Part shown: positions 54,827 to 64,000 of the stretch, in pieces
How the letters are laid out: every line of letters starts with the position of its first letter
How positions within the stretch are numbered: the stretch's first letter is position 1
Assembly: GCA_963822905.1 (NCBI GenBank)
Contig: CAWGJF010000003.1
Coordinates: forward strand, 62,001 to 126,000
Length of the DNA: 64,000 nt
Source of the DNA: CAWGJF01 sp963822905
GTDB taxonomy: Bacteria > Bacteroidota > Ignavibacteria > Ignavibacteriales > Ignavibacteriaceae
Reading direction: 5' to 3'
The notes under the pieces: generated by a model
The model's input: only the letters and a program-made list of their open reading frames with translations
Told to the model about the DNA's origin: nothing
Database searches by the model: none
Program-made: the position numbers and the translations under genes

Positions 54827-54946
54827 ATTAAACTTTCTTTATTTTATTTTTATCTCAAAACACTTTACGATTATAAAAAAAATTATTTCTAAATGTAAGT
54901 CTGGTTAAATTATTCTCTCATGTTTAAACTAATTCTGAAATAGACT

Positions 54947-55408
54947 ATGGAAGTAAAAGCAAATAAAGATTACCATCCTCAAATGCACTCTGCCGAACAT
55001 ATTTTGAATCAAACAATGGTTAGGATTTTTAACAAAGGCAGATCCTTCAGCAATCACATTGAAAAGAAAAAATCCAAGTGTGATTATCATTTCGACCGGA
55101 ATTTAACAGGAGAGGAAATAGAGACTATTAATAGAAAAGTAAATGAAGTTATTCAAAATAATTTCACTGTGAAAGAAGAGTTCTTAAATCGTGAAGAAGC
55201 TTTAAAAAAATACAAACTTTCACAGTTGCCGGATGACGCTGGTAATATAATCCGTATTATTAAAATTGGTGATTATGATGCCTGTCCCTGCAGCGGCGTT
55301 CATGTTTCAGAAACAAAAGAAATAGGAAACTTTAAAATTATTTCAACAAGCTATGAAGAAGGAGTTTTAAGAATTAGATTTAAGCTACCAGGAAATCATA
55401 ATCATTAA
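54947..55408 (+). CDS. AlaX-like alanyl-tRNA editing domain protein
   Basis: This 153-residue protein corresponds to the tRNA_SAD (second additional domain) of alanyl/threonyl-tRNA synthetases. The zinc/catalytic motifs are MHSAEHIL (HxxxH) and ACPCSGVHV (CxxxH). Stand-alone versions hydrolyse mischarged tRNA-Ala in trans. It may instead act on another mischarged tRNA. Confidence 0.85.
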   Translation: MEVKANKDYHPQMHSAEHILNQTMVRIFNKGRSFSNHIEKKKSKCDYHFDRNLTGEEIETINRKVNEVIQNNFTVKEEFLNREEALKKYKLSQLPDDAGNIIRIIKIGDYDACPCSGVHVSETKEIGNFKIISTSYEEGVLRIRFKLPGNHNH

Positions 55409-55435
55409 ATAATAATAATTTTAAATGGATCAGCA

Positions 55436-57517
55436 ATGAAAAATTTGAATCTATTTTTATATGTTATCTTGGTTCTCGTTTTTAGTAAATGTTCATCACA
55501 CCAGCAACAGAATTTCCAAATTAATTCCCCAAACAAAAAAATAGAACTCAACTTCCTAATTGATAATTCCGGCCAAGCCAACTACGCAATTAAATTCAAT
55601 AATAAAATAATTATAGATACTTCATCTTTAAGTTTTGATTTTAAAGATCAAAAACCATTTGGGAAAAACCTTGAGGCAGCAAATACCAGCACCTCTACTT
55701 TTGATCAAACCTGGGAAACAGTTTGGGGTGAGCAAAAATATATCAGTAATAATTATAACGAGTTGAAAGTTGAGTTAACTGAAAAAAATGAAAGCAGAAG
55801 AAAATGTTTTATAATCTTCAGAGTTTTTAACGATGCGGTGGCTTTCAGATTTGAATTTCCCGAACAGGAAAATCTAAAAGATGTTGTAATGCTCGACGAG
55901 AACACACAATTCAAATTAACAGGAAATCACACCTGCTGGTGGACTCCCGGCGATTGGGATATTTATGAACATCTGTTTAACACAACAAGATTCAATGATA
56001 TTGATGCTATCGTAAAAAGGAATCATAAAGACCTTGCACAAACTTACATCCCTGAAAATGCAGTAAACCTGCCTGTTACTATGAAAACTGACGACGGAAA
56101 TTACATCAGCATTCTTGAAGCAAATCTTACTGATTATGCAGATATGACTTTAAAAGTTGACAAAGAACATCTTCTTTTCCAGAGTGAGCTTGTTGGCAAT
56201 GATTCCGGAATAAAAGTAAAAACAAAAACTCCTTTCGTGACTCCCTGGAGATTAATTTTAATTGGTGACGAAGCTGGTGATCTTGTTAGTTCAAGAACGA
56301 TATTAAATCTGAATGAACCAAACAAACTGGATGATGTTTCCTGGATTAAACCATCAAAGTATATGGGCATCTGGTGGGAAATGCATCTTGGAAAAAGCAC
56401 CTGGGATATAAAGAGTGGAAAACATGGAGCAACTACAACTAATGCAAAAAAATATATTGACTTTGCTTCAAAAAATGGAATAGGTGCTTTACTTATTGAA
56501 GGATGGAACACAGGCTGGGAAAACTGGTTTGGAATTCCTGACCGTGAAGGTGTATTTGATTTTGTTACTCCATATCCTGATTATGATTTAAAAGAAGTAG
56601 TTAGATATGCAAAAGAAAAAGGTGTCAATATAATTATACATAACGAAACTGCAGCTGCAATCCGGACTTATGAAAAACAAATGGATACAGCATTTGCACT
56701 TTGTAAAAGTCTTGATATTCATTCAGTTAAAACCGGATATGTTGGTCACATATTACCTGGTAGCGAATATCATCACGGACAATTTATGGTAAACCATTAC
56801 AGGAAAGTTATGGAAACAGCTGCGAAATATCATTTGATGCTTGATGTGCACGAGCCGATAAAACCAACGGGCTTGAGGAGAACATATCCTAATTTGATGA
56901 GCGGTGAAGGTTTGCGCGGGCAGGAATTTAATGCATGGTCACACGACGGAGGAAATCCACCGGAACATTTAACTATTATTCCTTTTACGCGAATGCTTGA
57001 CGGGCCAATTGATTACACTCCGGGTATCTTCGATATAAAATTTAATAAGTATAAACCAAACAACCAGGTTAACACAACACTAGCTCAACAGCTTGCTCTT
57101 TATGTTGTCATCTATTCACCACTACAAATGGCTGCTGATCTTCCTGAAAACTATGACGGTAATCCTGCTTTTCAGTTTATAAAGGACGTTGGCGTTGATT
57201 GGGACACTTCTATTGTTTTAAATGGAGAGATTGGAGATTTTATAACAATAGCGAGAAAAGAACGGAATTCAAACAAATGGTTTCTTGGAAGTATTACAGA
57301 TGAAAATGCAAGGATACTAGAAGTTTCACTTAGCTTTTTAGACGAAGGGAGAGAATATAATGCAACAATTTATTCTGATGGCGAGAATGCACATTGGGAT
57401 AAAAATCCAACTGCATATAAAATTGAATCAAAGAAAGTCAGCAGTGCTGATAAAATAATTTTAAAACTTGCACCCGGCGGTGGAACAGCAATCAGTTTTA
57501 TTCCTGTAACAAATTAA
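55436..57517 (+). CDS. Glycoside hydrolase family 97 lipoprotein (SusB-like)
   Basis: This 693-residue protein has a lipoprotein signal (LVLVFSKC) and all three GH97 parts: an N-terminal beta-sandwich, a catalytic TIM barrel and a C-terminal beta domain. Two Glu residues match the inverting SusB-type positions: Glu404 in IHNETAAAIRTYE and Glu473 in DVHEPIKPTGLRRTYPN. GH97 enzymes act on alpha-glucosides or alpha-galactosides; the SusB-like residues favour an alpha-glucosidase. A solute symporter gene follows 13 bp downstream, suggesting release and uptake of the sugar. Confidence 0.94.
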   Translation: MKNLNLFLYVILVLVFSKCSSHQQQNFQINSPNKKIELNFLIDNSGQANYAIKFNNKIIIDTSSLSFDFKDQKPFGKNLEAANTSTSTFDQTWETVWGEQKYISNNYNELKVELTEKNESRRKCFIIFRVFNDAVAFRFEFPEQENLKDVVMLDENTQFKLTGNHTCWWTPGDWDIYEHLFNTTRFNDIDAIVKRNHKDLAQTYIPENAVNLPVTMKTDDGNYISILEANLTDYADMTLKVDKEHLLFQSELVGNDSGIKVKTKTPFVTPWRLILIGDEAGDLVSSRTILNLNEPNKLDDVSWIKPSKYMGIWWEMHLGKSTWDIKSGKHGATTTNAKKYIDFASKNGIGALLIEGWNTGWENWFGIPDREGVFDFVTPYPDYDLKEVVRYAKEKGVNIIIHNETAAAIRTYEKQMDTAFALCKSLDIHSVKTGYVGHILPGSEYHHGQFMVNHYRKVMETAAKYHLMLDVHEPIKPTGLRRTYPNLMSGEGLRGQEFNAWSHDGGNPPEHLTIIPFTRMLDGPIDYTPGIFDIKFNKYKPNNQVNTTLAQQLALYVVIYSPLQMAADLPENYDGNPAFQFIKDVGVDWDTSIVLNGEIGDFITIARKERNSNKWFLGSITDENARILEVSLSFLDEGREYNATIYSDGENAHWDKNPTAYKIESKKVSSADKIILKLAPGGGTAISFIPVTN

Positions 57518-57530
57518 TAGTGAGGGAAAA

Positions 57531-59141
57531 ATGCTTGAATATTTAGATTGGATACTGATTGCAGCCTATTTCATTATTGTTTTCCTGGTTGCATTCTGGT
57601 CATCATTCAGTAAAAAAAGAAAAAGTCAAACGTCATCTGATTATTTCCTTGCAGGAAGAAATGTCGGTTGGTTTATAATCGGGGCTTCTCTATTCGCTTC
57701 CAATATTGGCAGCGAACATCTTGTAGGTTTAGCCGGAACAGGTGCTGCCAGTGGAGTTGCAGTTGGACAATTTGAAATTCTTGCCTCACTGATTCTTCTT
57801 ATTCTTGGGTGGCTTTTCGTTCCATTCTATTTAAAGAGTGGCGTTTTTACTATGCCGGAATTTTTAGAGAAAAGATACTCTTCCGGTGCAAGATGGTATC
57901 TCGCAATAATATCCATAGTTGGATATGTGTTGACAAAGATTTCAGTAACAATTGCAGCAGGCGGAATTGTTTTTGAATCATTAATGGGAATTGAATTCTG
58001 GACTGGCGCCTTAATTGTTGTAATCGTCACAGGAATTTATACAGTGCTTGGTGGTCTTCGGGCAGTGCTTTATACTGATATGGTTCAGATGTTTATTTTG
58101 ATTGGCGGGGCAATAACAGTTACAATTGTTGGGTTAGTTAAACTTGGTGGTTTTGGTGAACTTTATAATAATGCTGGTGCAGGATTTTTTAGCCTGTGGA
58201 AGCCAATGACAGATCCAAACTTTCCATGGACAGGAATATTGTTTGGTGCTCCTATTCTCGGTGTCTGGTATTGGTGTACAGATCAGTTTATTGTACAAAG
58301 AGTTTTATCGGGAAAAGATATAAATCAATCAAGGAGAGGAACCATATTTGCAGGGTATTTAAAACTTCTTCCACTTTTCATTTTTGTAATTCCTGGTGTG
58401 ATTGCCTATGCTTTGACAAAAACCGGAGCAATTACTCTCGATACACCTGATCACGCTTTGCCAACATTAGTTGGAACTTTACTTCCTGTTGGTTTAAAAG
58501 GTATTGTTGTTGCCGGGTTGTTAGCTGCATTGATGAGTTCTCTTTCTTCTGTGTTTAATTCCTGTTCAACATTAATAACATGGGACATTTACAAAAAACT
58601 AAAACCCAATGCAACTGAAAGCAGTTTGGTTCTGGTAGGAAGAATTGCAACTGTTGTTTTAGTCGTTTTCGGATTGTTATGGATTCCTATGATGAAATTA
58701 ATTTCCGGACAAATTTATCAATACCTGCAAAGCGTTCAGGCTTATATTTCACCACCAATTGCGGCTATATTTTTAATCGGGGTTCTTTCTAAAAGAATGA
58801 ACTCACAGGGAGCAATTGCTGCACTGTTAACGGGTTTTGTCCTTGGTATTGCCAGGTTAATTTTAGAATTATCAAAAGAATCACTGAGCGGATTTTTATA
58901 TCTGTATGCTGATTTTAATTTTCTTCATTTTGCATTCCTATTGTTTCTAGTTTGCAGTCTTGTTTTAGTCGTTGTCAGTTATATAACATCAGTGCCTCCA
59001 GCCGAAAAAGTTGCCGGGTTAACTATTCACACAACAACAAAAGAAATTGAAGTAGATGATAAAGGCTGGAAAAAAAGAGATTTTATTTTATCAGTTTTAT
59101 TAATCATTGCAGTAGGAGCAATCTGGATTTATTTTAGCTGA
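57531..59141 (+). CDS. Sodium:solute symporter family transporter (SGLT-like)
   Basis: This 536-residue protein has about 14 membrane helices and the SSF signatures SDYFLAGRNVGWFIIGASLF, IGSEHLVGLAGTGAASG and GLLAALMSSLSSVFNSCSTL. It is related to sodium/sugar symporters and should import a monosaccharide with Na+. It lies in one unit with the GH97 gene and ends 5 bp from a convergent gene. Confidence 0.94.
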   Translation: MLEYLDWILIAAYFIIVFLVAFWSSFSKKRKSQTSSDYFLAGRNVGWFIIGASLFASNIGSEHLVGLAGTGAASGVAVGQFEILASLILLILGWLFVPFYLKSGVFTMPEFLEKRYSSGARWYLAIISIVGYVLTKISVTIAAGGIVFESLMGIEFWTGALIVVIVTGIYTVLGGLRAVLYTDMVQMFILIGGAITVTIVGLVKLGGFGELYNNAGAGFFSLWKPMTDPNFPWTGILFGAPILGVWYWCTDQFIVQRVLSGKDINQSRRGTIFAGYLKLLPLFIFVIPGVIAYALTKTGAITLDTPDHALPTLVGTLLPVGLKGIVVAGLLAALMSSLSSVFNSCSTLITWDIYKKLKPNATESSLVLVGRIATVVLVVFGLLWIPMMKLISGQIYQYLQSVQAYISPPIAAIFLIGVLSKRMNSQGAIAALLTGFVLGIARLILELSKESLSGFLYLYADFNFLHFAFLLFLVCSLVLVVVSYITSVPPAEKVAGLTIHTTTKEIEVDDKGWKKRDFILSVLLIIAVGAIWIYFS

Positions 59142-59146
59142 CAGAT

Positions 59147-61336
59147 TTATTTAACCAGGATCATTTTATTTGTTTGAATAAAGTTCCCGGCATGAAGTTT
59201 ATAAAAATAAATCCCGCTGGATAGATTTTCTCCGTTGAAATTAATTTCATATTTGCCCGCAGGCTTTTCTTCATTAACCAGAGTTGTGATTTTATTTCCA
59301 AGTACATCATAAACCTTTAAAGAAACAAATTCTCTTTCACTTATTGTGTATTTAATCTTTGTTGTAGGGTTAAAGGGGTTCGGATAGTTTTGATTTAATT
59401 CAAACTTGAATTTTGGAATATCATTATTTACATAAACAGTATTTGAATCACCAATTCCAGATAGTTTAATTACACAAGCAATTCTTTGCGAATCAGTATC
59501 CCATCTTAAATGAAGTTCATCAGAATATATTTTTGGCTGCTGTGGATTGAATTGAACTTCAATGGTATCAACTCCTAATGGTCGAATATAAACTGGAAAA
59601 GAAGTAATTACTTTGAAAGATGAATCACGATTAAAGAAACCATTAATCTCAAGGTTCTGATTTGAATTATTAATAATTCTCAACATTTTTACTAAAGAAT
59701 CTCCCTCGGTTAAATTTCCAAAATTTAATGAATCAGGATCTCCTTTAAATAAATTTGTTTTCCACGGAAATTTGAATGCCCGGTAATTTTGAAGTGTGTC
59801 TGGAAGAATTAAGCGAAGAGCAATTTTTCCTGTTGGGTCCAATTCTGTTATTGAAGGCGGTGAATTTCTCCAACCCCATCCAATTACCCGGTTTTTATTT
59901 TCCAACAATCTAACACAACCCATCGCAAAAGAATAAGTTTGTGGAGAATTTTTGTATTGCCATTTTAATATTGCCTTCTTGTTAATTTCATCAAGCTGAT
60001 ATTCTACAGCACGCGAATAAGAAGGACTGTGAAGATTTCCATTATCAAAGACAGTAATGTCTCCATTTGGAAGTCTACGAATATCATGCTGATGAGAAAA
60101 TCCTGTTTGATCTCTGTAAAATTCGAATTGATTATTCTTAGAATGCTCACCTCCTAAACGCCAAATTATTTCGCCATTCAGGCGATTTATTTTTGTAACT
60201 TCATCCATATGTCTGCAGGAAATCAACAGGTTTCCATCTTTATCAACTTCAATTGCATTTCCATGGACATAGTCAATGTATGAACCGGTTAAATCCCAGT
60301 CATAAGTTGCGTCGGTTATTTGAAAATGATCCCAGCTTCTCCATTGAAATATTACATTTTTATTCTGATCCAGTTCCTGAACTATTAATCCAGTAACAAT
60401 TGCATTTGGATTTCCCCCATCAATTATGGTATCCATTCGAACGTGTTGGTTATCATAGCTCAAAAGGAGGTAGTGATGATTTTTCGTAATTAAAAGTTCG
60501 TGGACATCTGTTATATATCCGTTTCCGGTTGAAACAGTATCAATAATATTATAAGAACTATCCATCACAAAAAACTGAGCTTTTGAAAGATCAAAATAAG
60601 TAAGCAAACCATTAGGTTGTTTCTTAAAGTCAAAAGTTTCTGAATTCATTTTCCTGTAAAAAACCGGCGTTCCGTAATTATCAGAAATAATCAAATATGT
60701 TCCGGAAAATGTTGTGCTGGTAAAAGGTGTAAAAAATAAATATCCTGGCAAAGGGTTATTCAGTGAGTCAACAAAAATGTCAGGAAAATCAGCGGGCAAA
60801 GGATCATCAATTTCAATTGATGAATATCTCCGGAAGTTTTGAGGAATATTTCTTGTCTCAAAAAACTCGGGACAAGTCTGTCTGTAAAAACTTGTTGCGT
60901 CACCATTAATAATTTTATTTAAATTTTGCTCAGATATCCTGAATTTAAACTCCAGTTCCGGGAGTAATTCTTTATCGATGGTCTTGATTTTTTTATTATA
61001 CTTTACTGTTACGGTTTCCCCTTCAACAAATGAAACCAATGGTTTGAAAATTAATGTTTTGTTTTCTTCAACAAGTAATGTTTCACCCTGATGATATCCG
61101 CTTTTATTACCGATAATTTCTAAAACATTTTCAGATAGAACATCGTTTGGATTATATGCATTCCCGAATCTGATAATGACATTGGTTTTTGGAGAATTCA
61201 TTACCGAATTGGGAATGGGGGAGATATACTGAAAATTATTTGCGGAAGGGATTTGACAAATACCCGATGTATTTATGAGCATGATGAAACAAAAAACAAA
61301 GAATATTTTTATCAATGATTTGGTATAGATTTTCAT
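59147..61336 (-). CDS. T9SS-sorted arylsulfotransferase-like protein
   Basis: This 729-residue protein has a signal peptide (to ICQ), an Ig-like N-terminal domain, and an ASST-type beta-propeller region with QELDQNKNVIFQWRSWDHFQ, YVHGNAIEVDKDGNLLISCR, HMDEVTKINRLNGEIIWRLG and GFSHQHDIRRLPNGDITVFD. A beta-sandwich (ASPM/SPD2-like) and a T9SS sorting domain (NYPNPFNPTTKIKYTI) follow. ASST enzymes transfer sulfate between phenols through a His; the conserved HQHD is a candidate site, though a binding role only is possible. A close paralogue lies directly upstream. Confidence 0.9.
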   Translation of the reverse strand: MKIYTKSLIKIFFVFCFIMLINTSGICQIPSANNFQYISPIPNSVMNSPKTNVIIRFGNAYNPNDVLSENVLEIIGNKSGYHQGETLLVEENKTLIFKPLVSFVEGETVTVKYNKKIKTIDKELLPELEFKFRISEQNLNKIINGDATSFYRQTCPEFFETRNIPQNFRRYSSIEIDDPLPADFPDIFVDSLNNPLPGYLFFTPFTSTTFSGTYLIISDNYGTPVFYRKMNSETFDFKKQPNGLLTYFDLSKAQFFVMDSSYNIIDTVSTGNGYITDVHELLITKNHHYLLLSYDNQHVRMDTIIDGGNPNAIVTGLIVQELDQNKNVIFQWRSWDHFQITDATYDWDLTGSYIDYVHGNAIEVDKDGNLLISCRHMDEVTKINRLNGEIIWRLGGEHSKNNQFEFYRDQTGFSHQHDIRRLPNGDITVFDNGNLHSPSYSRAVEYQLDEINKKAILKWQYKNSPQTYSFAMGCVRLLENKNRVIGWGWRNSPPSITELDPTGKIALRLILPDTLQNYRAFKFPWKTNLFKGDPDSLNFGNLTEGDSLVKMLRIINNSNQNLEINGFFNRDSSFKVITSFPVYIRPLGVDTIEVQFNPQQPKIYSDELHLRWDTDSQRIACVIKLSGIGDSNTVYVNNDIPKFKFELNQNYPNPFNPTTKIKYTISEREFVSLKVYDVLGNKITTLVNEEKPAGKYEINFNGENLSSGIYFYKLHAGNFIQTNKMILVK

Positions 61337-61446
61337 CTTTAAAAGAATAATTAATCTGACATAGGGGAAGATATTTGCTCATCCCGGAATAAAAAAGACA
61401 AGAAAAACTAATGAGCTGGGTTATAGAAAGAAAATCCACGCCAAAA

Positions 61447-63639
61447 TTATTTTAGGAGAATCATCTTTTTAGTTTGAGCAAAGTGGCCAGATCTTAAAGT
61501 ATAAAAATAAATACCACTAGGAAGATTTGATGCATTAAAAGTTACTGCATAATTTCCAGCAGGTCTTTCATCATTTACCAGGATTTTAACTTCTCTACCA
61601 AGAATATCATAAACTACTAACGTAACTTTGTTTTCAGTAGCAAAATGCCAACTAATTTTAGTAGAAGGATTAAAGGGGTTCGGGTAGTTCTGCTCTAAAT
61701 TATAATCGGGTGATGTGAATTCAGAATTCACAAATGTAAAATTTGAATCTGTACTCCCAACCAACTTTACTACCTGGGCAATTCTCTCTTCTGTTCTATT
61801 ATATCGCAAGTGTAAGTCATCAAAATAATTCCCATCTACCCCGGGTTTAAACTTTACTGAAACGGAAACCGAACCTAGTGGCGGAATTATTATTGGTAAA
61901 TTGTTCACCAAACGGTATACCGTTGAAGGCACATAATAATCATTTATTTCAATTTGCTCATTTGAATTGTTTGTGACTTGAAGAGATTTTATCAGCGAGT
62001 CTCCCGCTGGAACAAATCCAAAAATTAGAGAATCAGAATCGGTAACAAAAAAATCAGACTTCCAGGAAAATTTTAATGCACGGTAATTTGGAAATGAATC
62101 GGGAAGAGTAACAAACAATTCAACCGAACCATCAGCTCTGACCTCGCTGATAGCAGGATTATTCGACGACAAGCCCCACCCGATAATAGAGTTATGATTT
62201 GGAAATCTCTGTACACTTCCCATTGCAGAAGAAAATGATGAAGGATCATTTTTATGTTCCCACACAAGGAAGGCCAGCTTATTAATTTCATCCAACTGGT
62301 ATTCTGCTGCACGTGAAAATTGCGGTGAATGGAGATTACCATTATCAAAAAGCGTTAAGTTTCCGTTGGATAATCTTCTAATATCATGCTGATGAGAAAA
62401 TCCTTGCGAGTCATTTATAAAAGTGAATTGATTATTTTCACAATACTCCCCTCCCCATCTCCATATAATATTACCTGTTTGTCTGTTGATCTTGGTGACT
62501 TCATCCATATGCCTTGAGGAAAGGATTAAATTTCCATCGTTATCCAATTCAATTGCATTAGAATGTACATAATCAATAATTGAATCTGTCATAACGATAT
62601 CGTAGGTTGCATCAGTTATCTGGAAGTGATCAAAGCTGCGCCATTGAAAAATTACATCTTTATTCTCATCAAGTTCCTGTATAACTATTCCGGTAACAAT
62701 CGCATTCGGATTACCACCCGGAACAATTGTATCCATTCGTACATACTGGTTATCGTAACCCATCAGAAGGTAATGATTGTTGTTAAGAATTGTAAGATCG
62801 TGAACATCAGTCGAATAGCCGTTCCTGATAGTAACACTGTCGATCAAATTGTATGAACTATCGAGAACATAATATTTCCAGCCGTTACTGTTGAAGTAGG
62901 TTAATAAATTTCCGGGCTGTTTTTTAAAATCAAAATTACTTCCGTTTGTTTTCCTGTAAAAAACCGGGATCCCCATATTATCTATAATTATTAAATAGTT
63001 TCCATTGGAACCGGTAATTGGAAAAGGGCAAAGAAAAATATTTCCGGGAGTTGGCAGATTTATTGAATCAGCGGTTATAGCTGGAAAGTCTGGTGGCAGC
63101 GTTGCATCCATTACTGTAAATTTTGGTATAAGTTTTTCCAAAACCGAAGTTTGTGGTAATAAGTTGTATACGATATTCAGCTTATGGAAGAACTTTTCCG
63201 GATTATTATTTATTTTTTTGTTTAAATCACTATCAGAAACTTTGAAATAAAAATTTAGATCCGGTATGCTTTCATTCTCCACAGTCCGCAGTTGCTCAGA
63301 AAAACCAACGCTAACATTTTCTCCTTCAGCAAATGGAATCTGAGGTACGAAGAGTAGAGTCCTGTTGTCTTCAGTTAGTTTTATTCTCCCTTGATGTATT
63401 CCGGATAATTCACCCTTTACTATAAATATTTTTTGGTTTGTGACAACATCTTGCTTGAAAGGCTTGCCGTATCTGATAATAATATTAGTTTCCGGTGAAT
63501 TCATTTCTGAACCCGGAATGGGAGAAATGTACTGAAAATCATTAGCGACTAAATTTTGAGTGAGGCCATCAAATCGAAAAAAAATTATAAAAGCAAAAAT
63601 GTAAAATAATTTTATCGATTGATTGGAAGGGTTTTTCAT
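61447..63639 (-). CDS. T9SS-sorted arylsulfotransferase-like protein (tandem paralogue)
   Basis: This 730-residue protein has the same domain order as the neighbouring gene: an Ig-like domain, an ASST propeller (YVHSNAIELDNDGNLILSSR, HMDEVTKINRQTGNIIWRWG, GFSHQHDIRRLSNGNLTLFD), a beta-sandwich and a sorting domain (NYPNPFNPSTKISWHF). The two are clear tandem duplicates separated by 110 bp. Regions before the propeller differ most, which suggests divergent partners or substrates. Confidence 0.9.
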   Translation of the reverse strand: MKNPSNQSIKLFYIFAFIIFFRFDGLTQNLVANDFQYISPIPGSEMNSPETNIIIRYGKPFKQDVVTNQKIFIVKGELSGIHQGRIKLTEDNRTLLFVPQIPFAEGENVSVGFSEQLRTVENESIPDLNFYFKVSDSDLNKKINNNPEKFFHKLNIVYNLLPQTSVLEKLIPKFTVMDATLPPDFPAITADSINLPTPGNIFLCPFPITGSNGNYLIIIDNMGIPVFYRKTNGSNFDFKKQPGNLLTYFNSNGWKYYVLDSSYNLIDSVTIRNGYSTDVHDLTILNNNHYLLMGYDNQYVRMDTIVPGGNPNAIVTGIVIQELDENKDVIFQWRSFDHFQITDATYDIVMTDSIIDYVHSNAIELDNDGNLILSSRHMDEVTKINRQTGNIIWRWGGEYCENNQFTFINDSQGFSHQHDIRRLSNGNLTLFDNGNLHSPQFSRAAEYQLDEINKLAFLVWEHKNDPSSFSSAMGSVQRFPNHNSIIGWGLSSNNPAISEVRADGSVELFVTLPDSFPNYRALKFSWKSDFFVTDSDSLIFGFVPAGDSLIKSLQVTNNSNEQIEINDYYVPSTVYRLVNNLPIIIPPLGSVSVSVKFKPGVDGNYFDDLHLRYNRTEERIAQVVKLVGSTDSNFTFVNSEFTSPDYNLEQNYPNPFNPSTKISWHFATENKVTLVVYDILGREVKILVNDERPAGNYAVTFNASNLPSGIYFYTLRSGHFAQTKKMILLK

Positions 63640-63755
63640 TTGAAGCCAGGAATTTTGTGTAAATGATTCTCAAGATATTGGCATTTCAATGAATTTTCAA
63701 GAGGCTAAGGAAAGCATTTTAAAGATTAGTAATCAACAAAAATTACTACTAAACA

Positions 63756-64000
63756 CTATTTCAACAAAATCATCTTTTTTGTCTGAGCTAATCCGTTTGA
63801 TTGAAGCGAGTAAAAATAAACACCGGCAGATAAGTTTGATGTCTCAAACGTCAGTTCATAATTACCGGCAGGAATATTTTTGTCCAACAATGTTGCAATT
63901 TCATTACCAAGCAAATTGAAAATTTTTAAGATAGTAAAACCAGGTTGAGCGATACTGAACTTTATTTTTGTAGAAGGATTGAATGGATTAGGATAGTTTT
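63756..64000 (-). CDS. C-terminal T9SS sorting domain of a further surface protein (partial)
   Basis: The minus strand is open from the window edge to a TAG at 63756-63758 and encodes NYPNPFNPSTKIKFSI, LKIFNLLGNEIATLLDKN, IPAGNYELTFETSNLSAGVY and QTKKMILLK. This is a complete T9SS sorting domain; the protein body lies outside the window. It is the third sorted protein in a row on this strand. Confidence 0.88.
   Translation of the reverse strand, partial: NYPNPFNPSTKIKFSIAQPGFTILKIFNLLGNEIATLLDKNIPAGNYELTFETSNLSAGVYFYSLQSNGLAQTKKMILLK

Noticed and set aside
1..64000. Prophage, integrase, insertion sequence or CRISPR system
   Set aside because: No transposase, integrase, phage structural or Cas-like protein was found in any frame; the only mobile-like signals are the short palindromes.

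Overview
The window is about 64 kb of AT-rich bacterial chromosome. It most resembles the Ignavibacteria (Bacteroidota/Chlorobiota group). The basis is seven C-terminal type IX secretion (T9SS) sorting domains of the NYPNPFNP(T/S)TKI type, a LuxR-type regulator next to a Y_Y_Y/propeller histidine kinase, a GH97 enzyme, and an overall low-GC style. This is inference from protein families, as no rRNA is present.

Layout. 1-2648: end of a propeller-type sensor kinase and its response regulator. 2874-11641: secreted or surface proteins (a DUF6588-like protein, a lipoprotein and four T9SS-sorted Ycf48/BNR/Kelch proteins), seeded with short palindromic elements, some inside genes. 11754-17634: a lipid-modification neighbourhood (ATP-grasp enzyme, acyl-ACP desaturase, membrane desaturase, CFA-type methyltransferase) plus a PPK2 polyphosphate kinase; decayed copies of the desaturase and ATP-grasp tails lie among them. 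17851-20395 (minus): a translationally coupled pair, a membrane protein and a frameshifted TPR protein. 20477-28113 (minus): a heme operon in the order hemX/ccsA-like, hemA, hemC, lipoprotein, TetR-HemD fusion, hemE, hemN. 28205-34270: prohibitin-like protein, pyrimidine-nucleoside phosphorylase, aspS and a DUF2723 membrane protein.

34877-49042 (plus) is the most unusual block. Two short pilin-like proteins have no recognisable prepilin leader. They are followed by a compact type IV pilus/type II secretion-like machine: PilC, PilB, a PilT-like motor with an altered Asp box, a PilM-PilN fusion, a PilO-PilP fusion and a short secretin. The same tightly packed gene string runs directly into a receiver, a three-receiver hybrid kinase and a receiver fused to a kinase dimerisation helix pair without an ATPase domain. 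Facing it on the minus strand are a second hybrid kinase and an NtrC-type sigma-54 activator. This suggests a signalling-coupled pilus-like apparatus.

52482-64000: tRNA-Lys, small hypothetical proteins, a lytic transglycosylase, an AlaX-like editing protein, a GH97 glycosidase with a sodium/solute symporter, and tandem T9SS-sorted arylsulfotransferase-like proteins, with the tail of another sorted protein at the window edge.

Three genes show frame disruptions (about 7.1 kb, 19.7 kb and 21.8 kb). One is explained by a 25-bp palindrome; the others could be real, programmed, or assembly errors.
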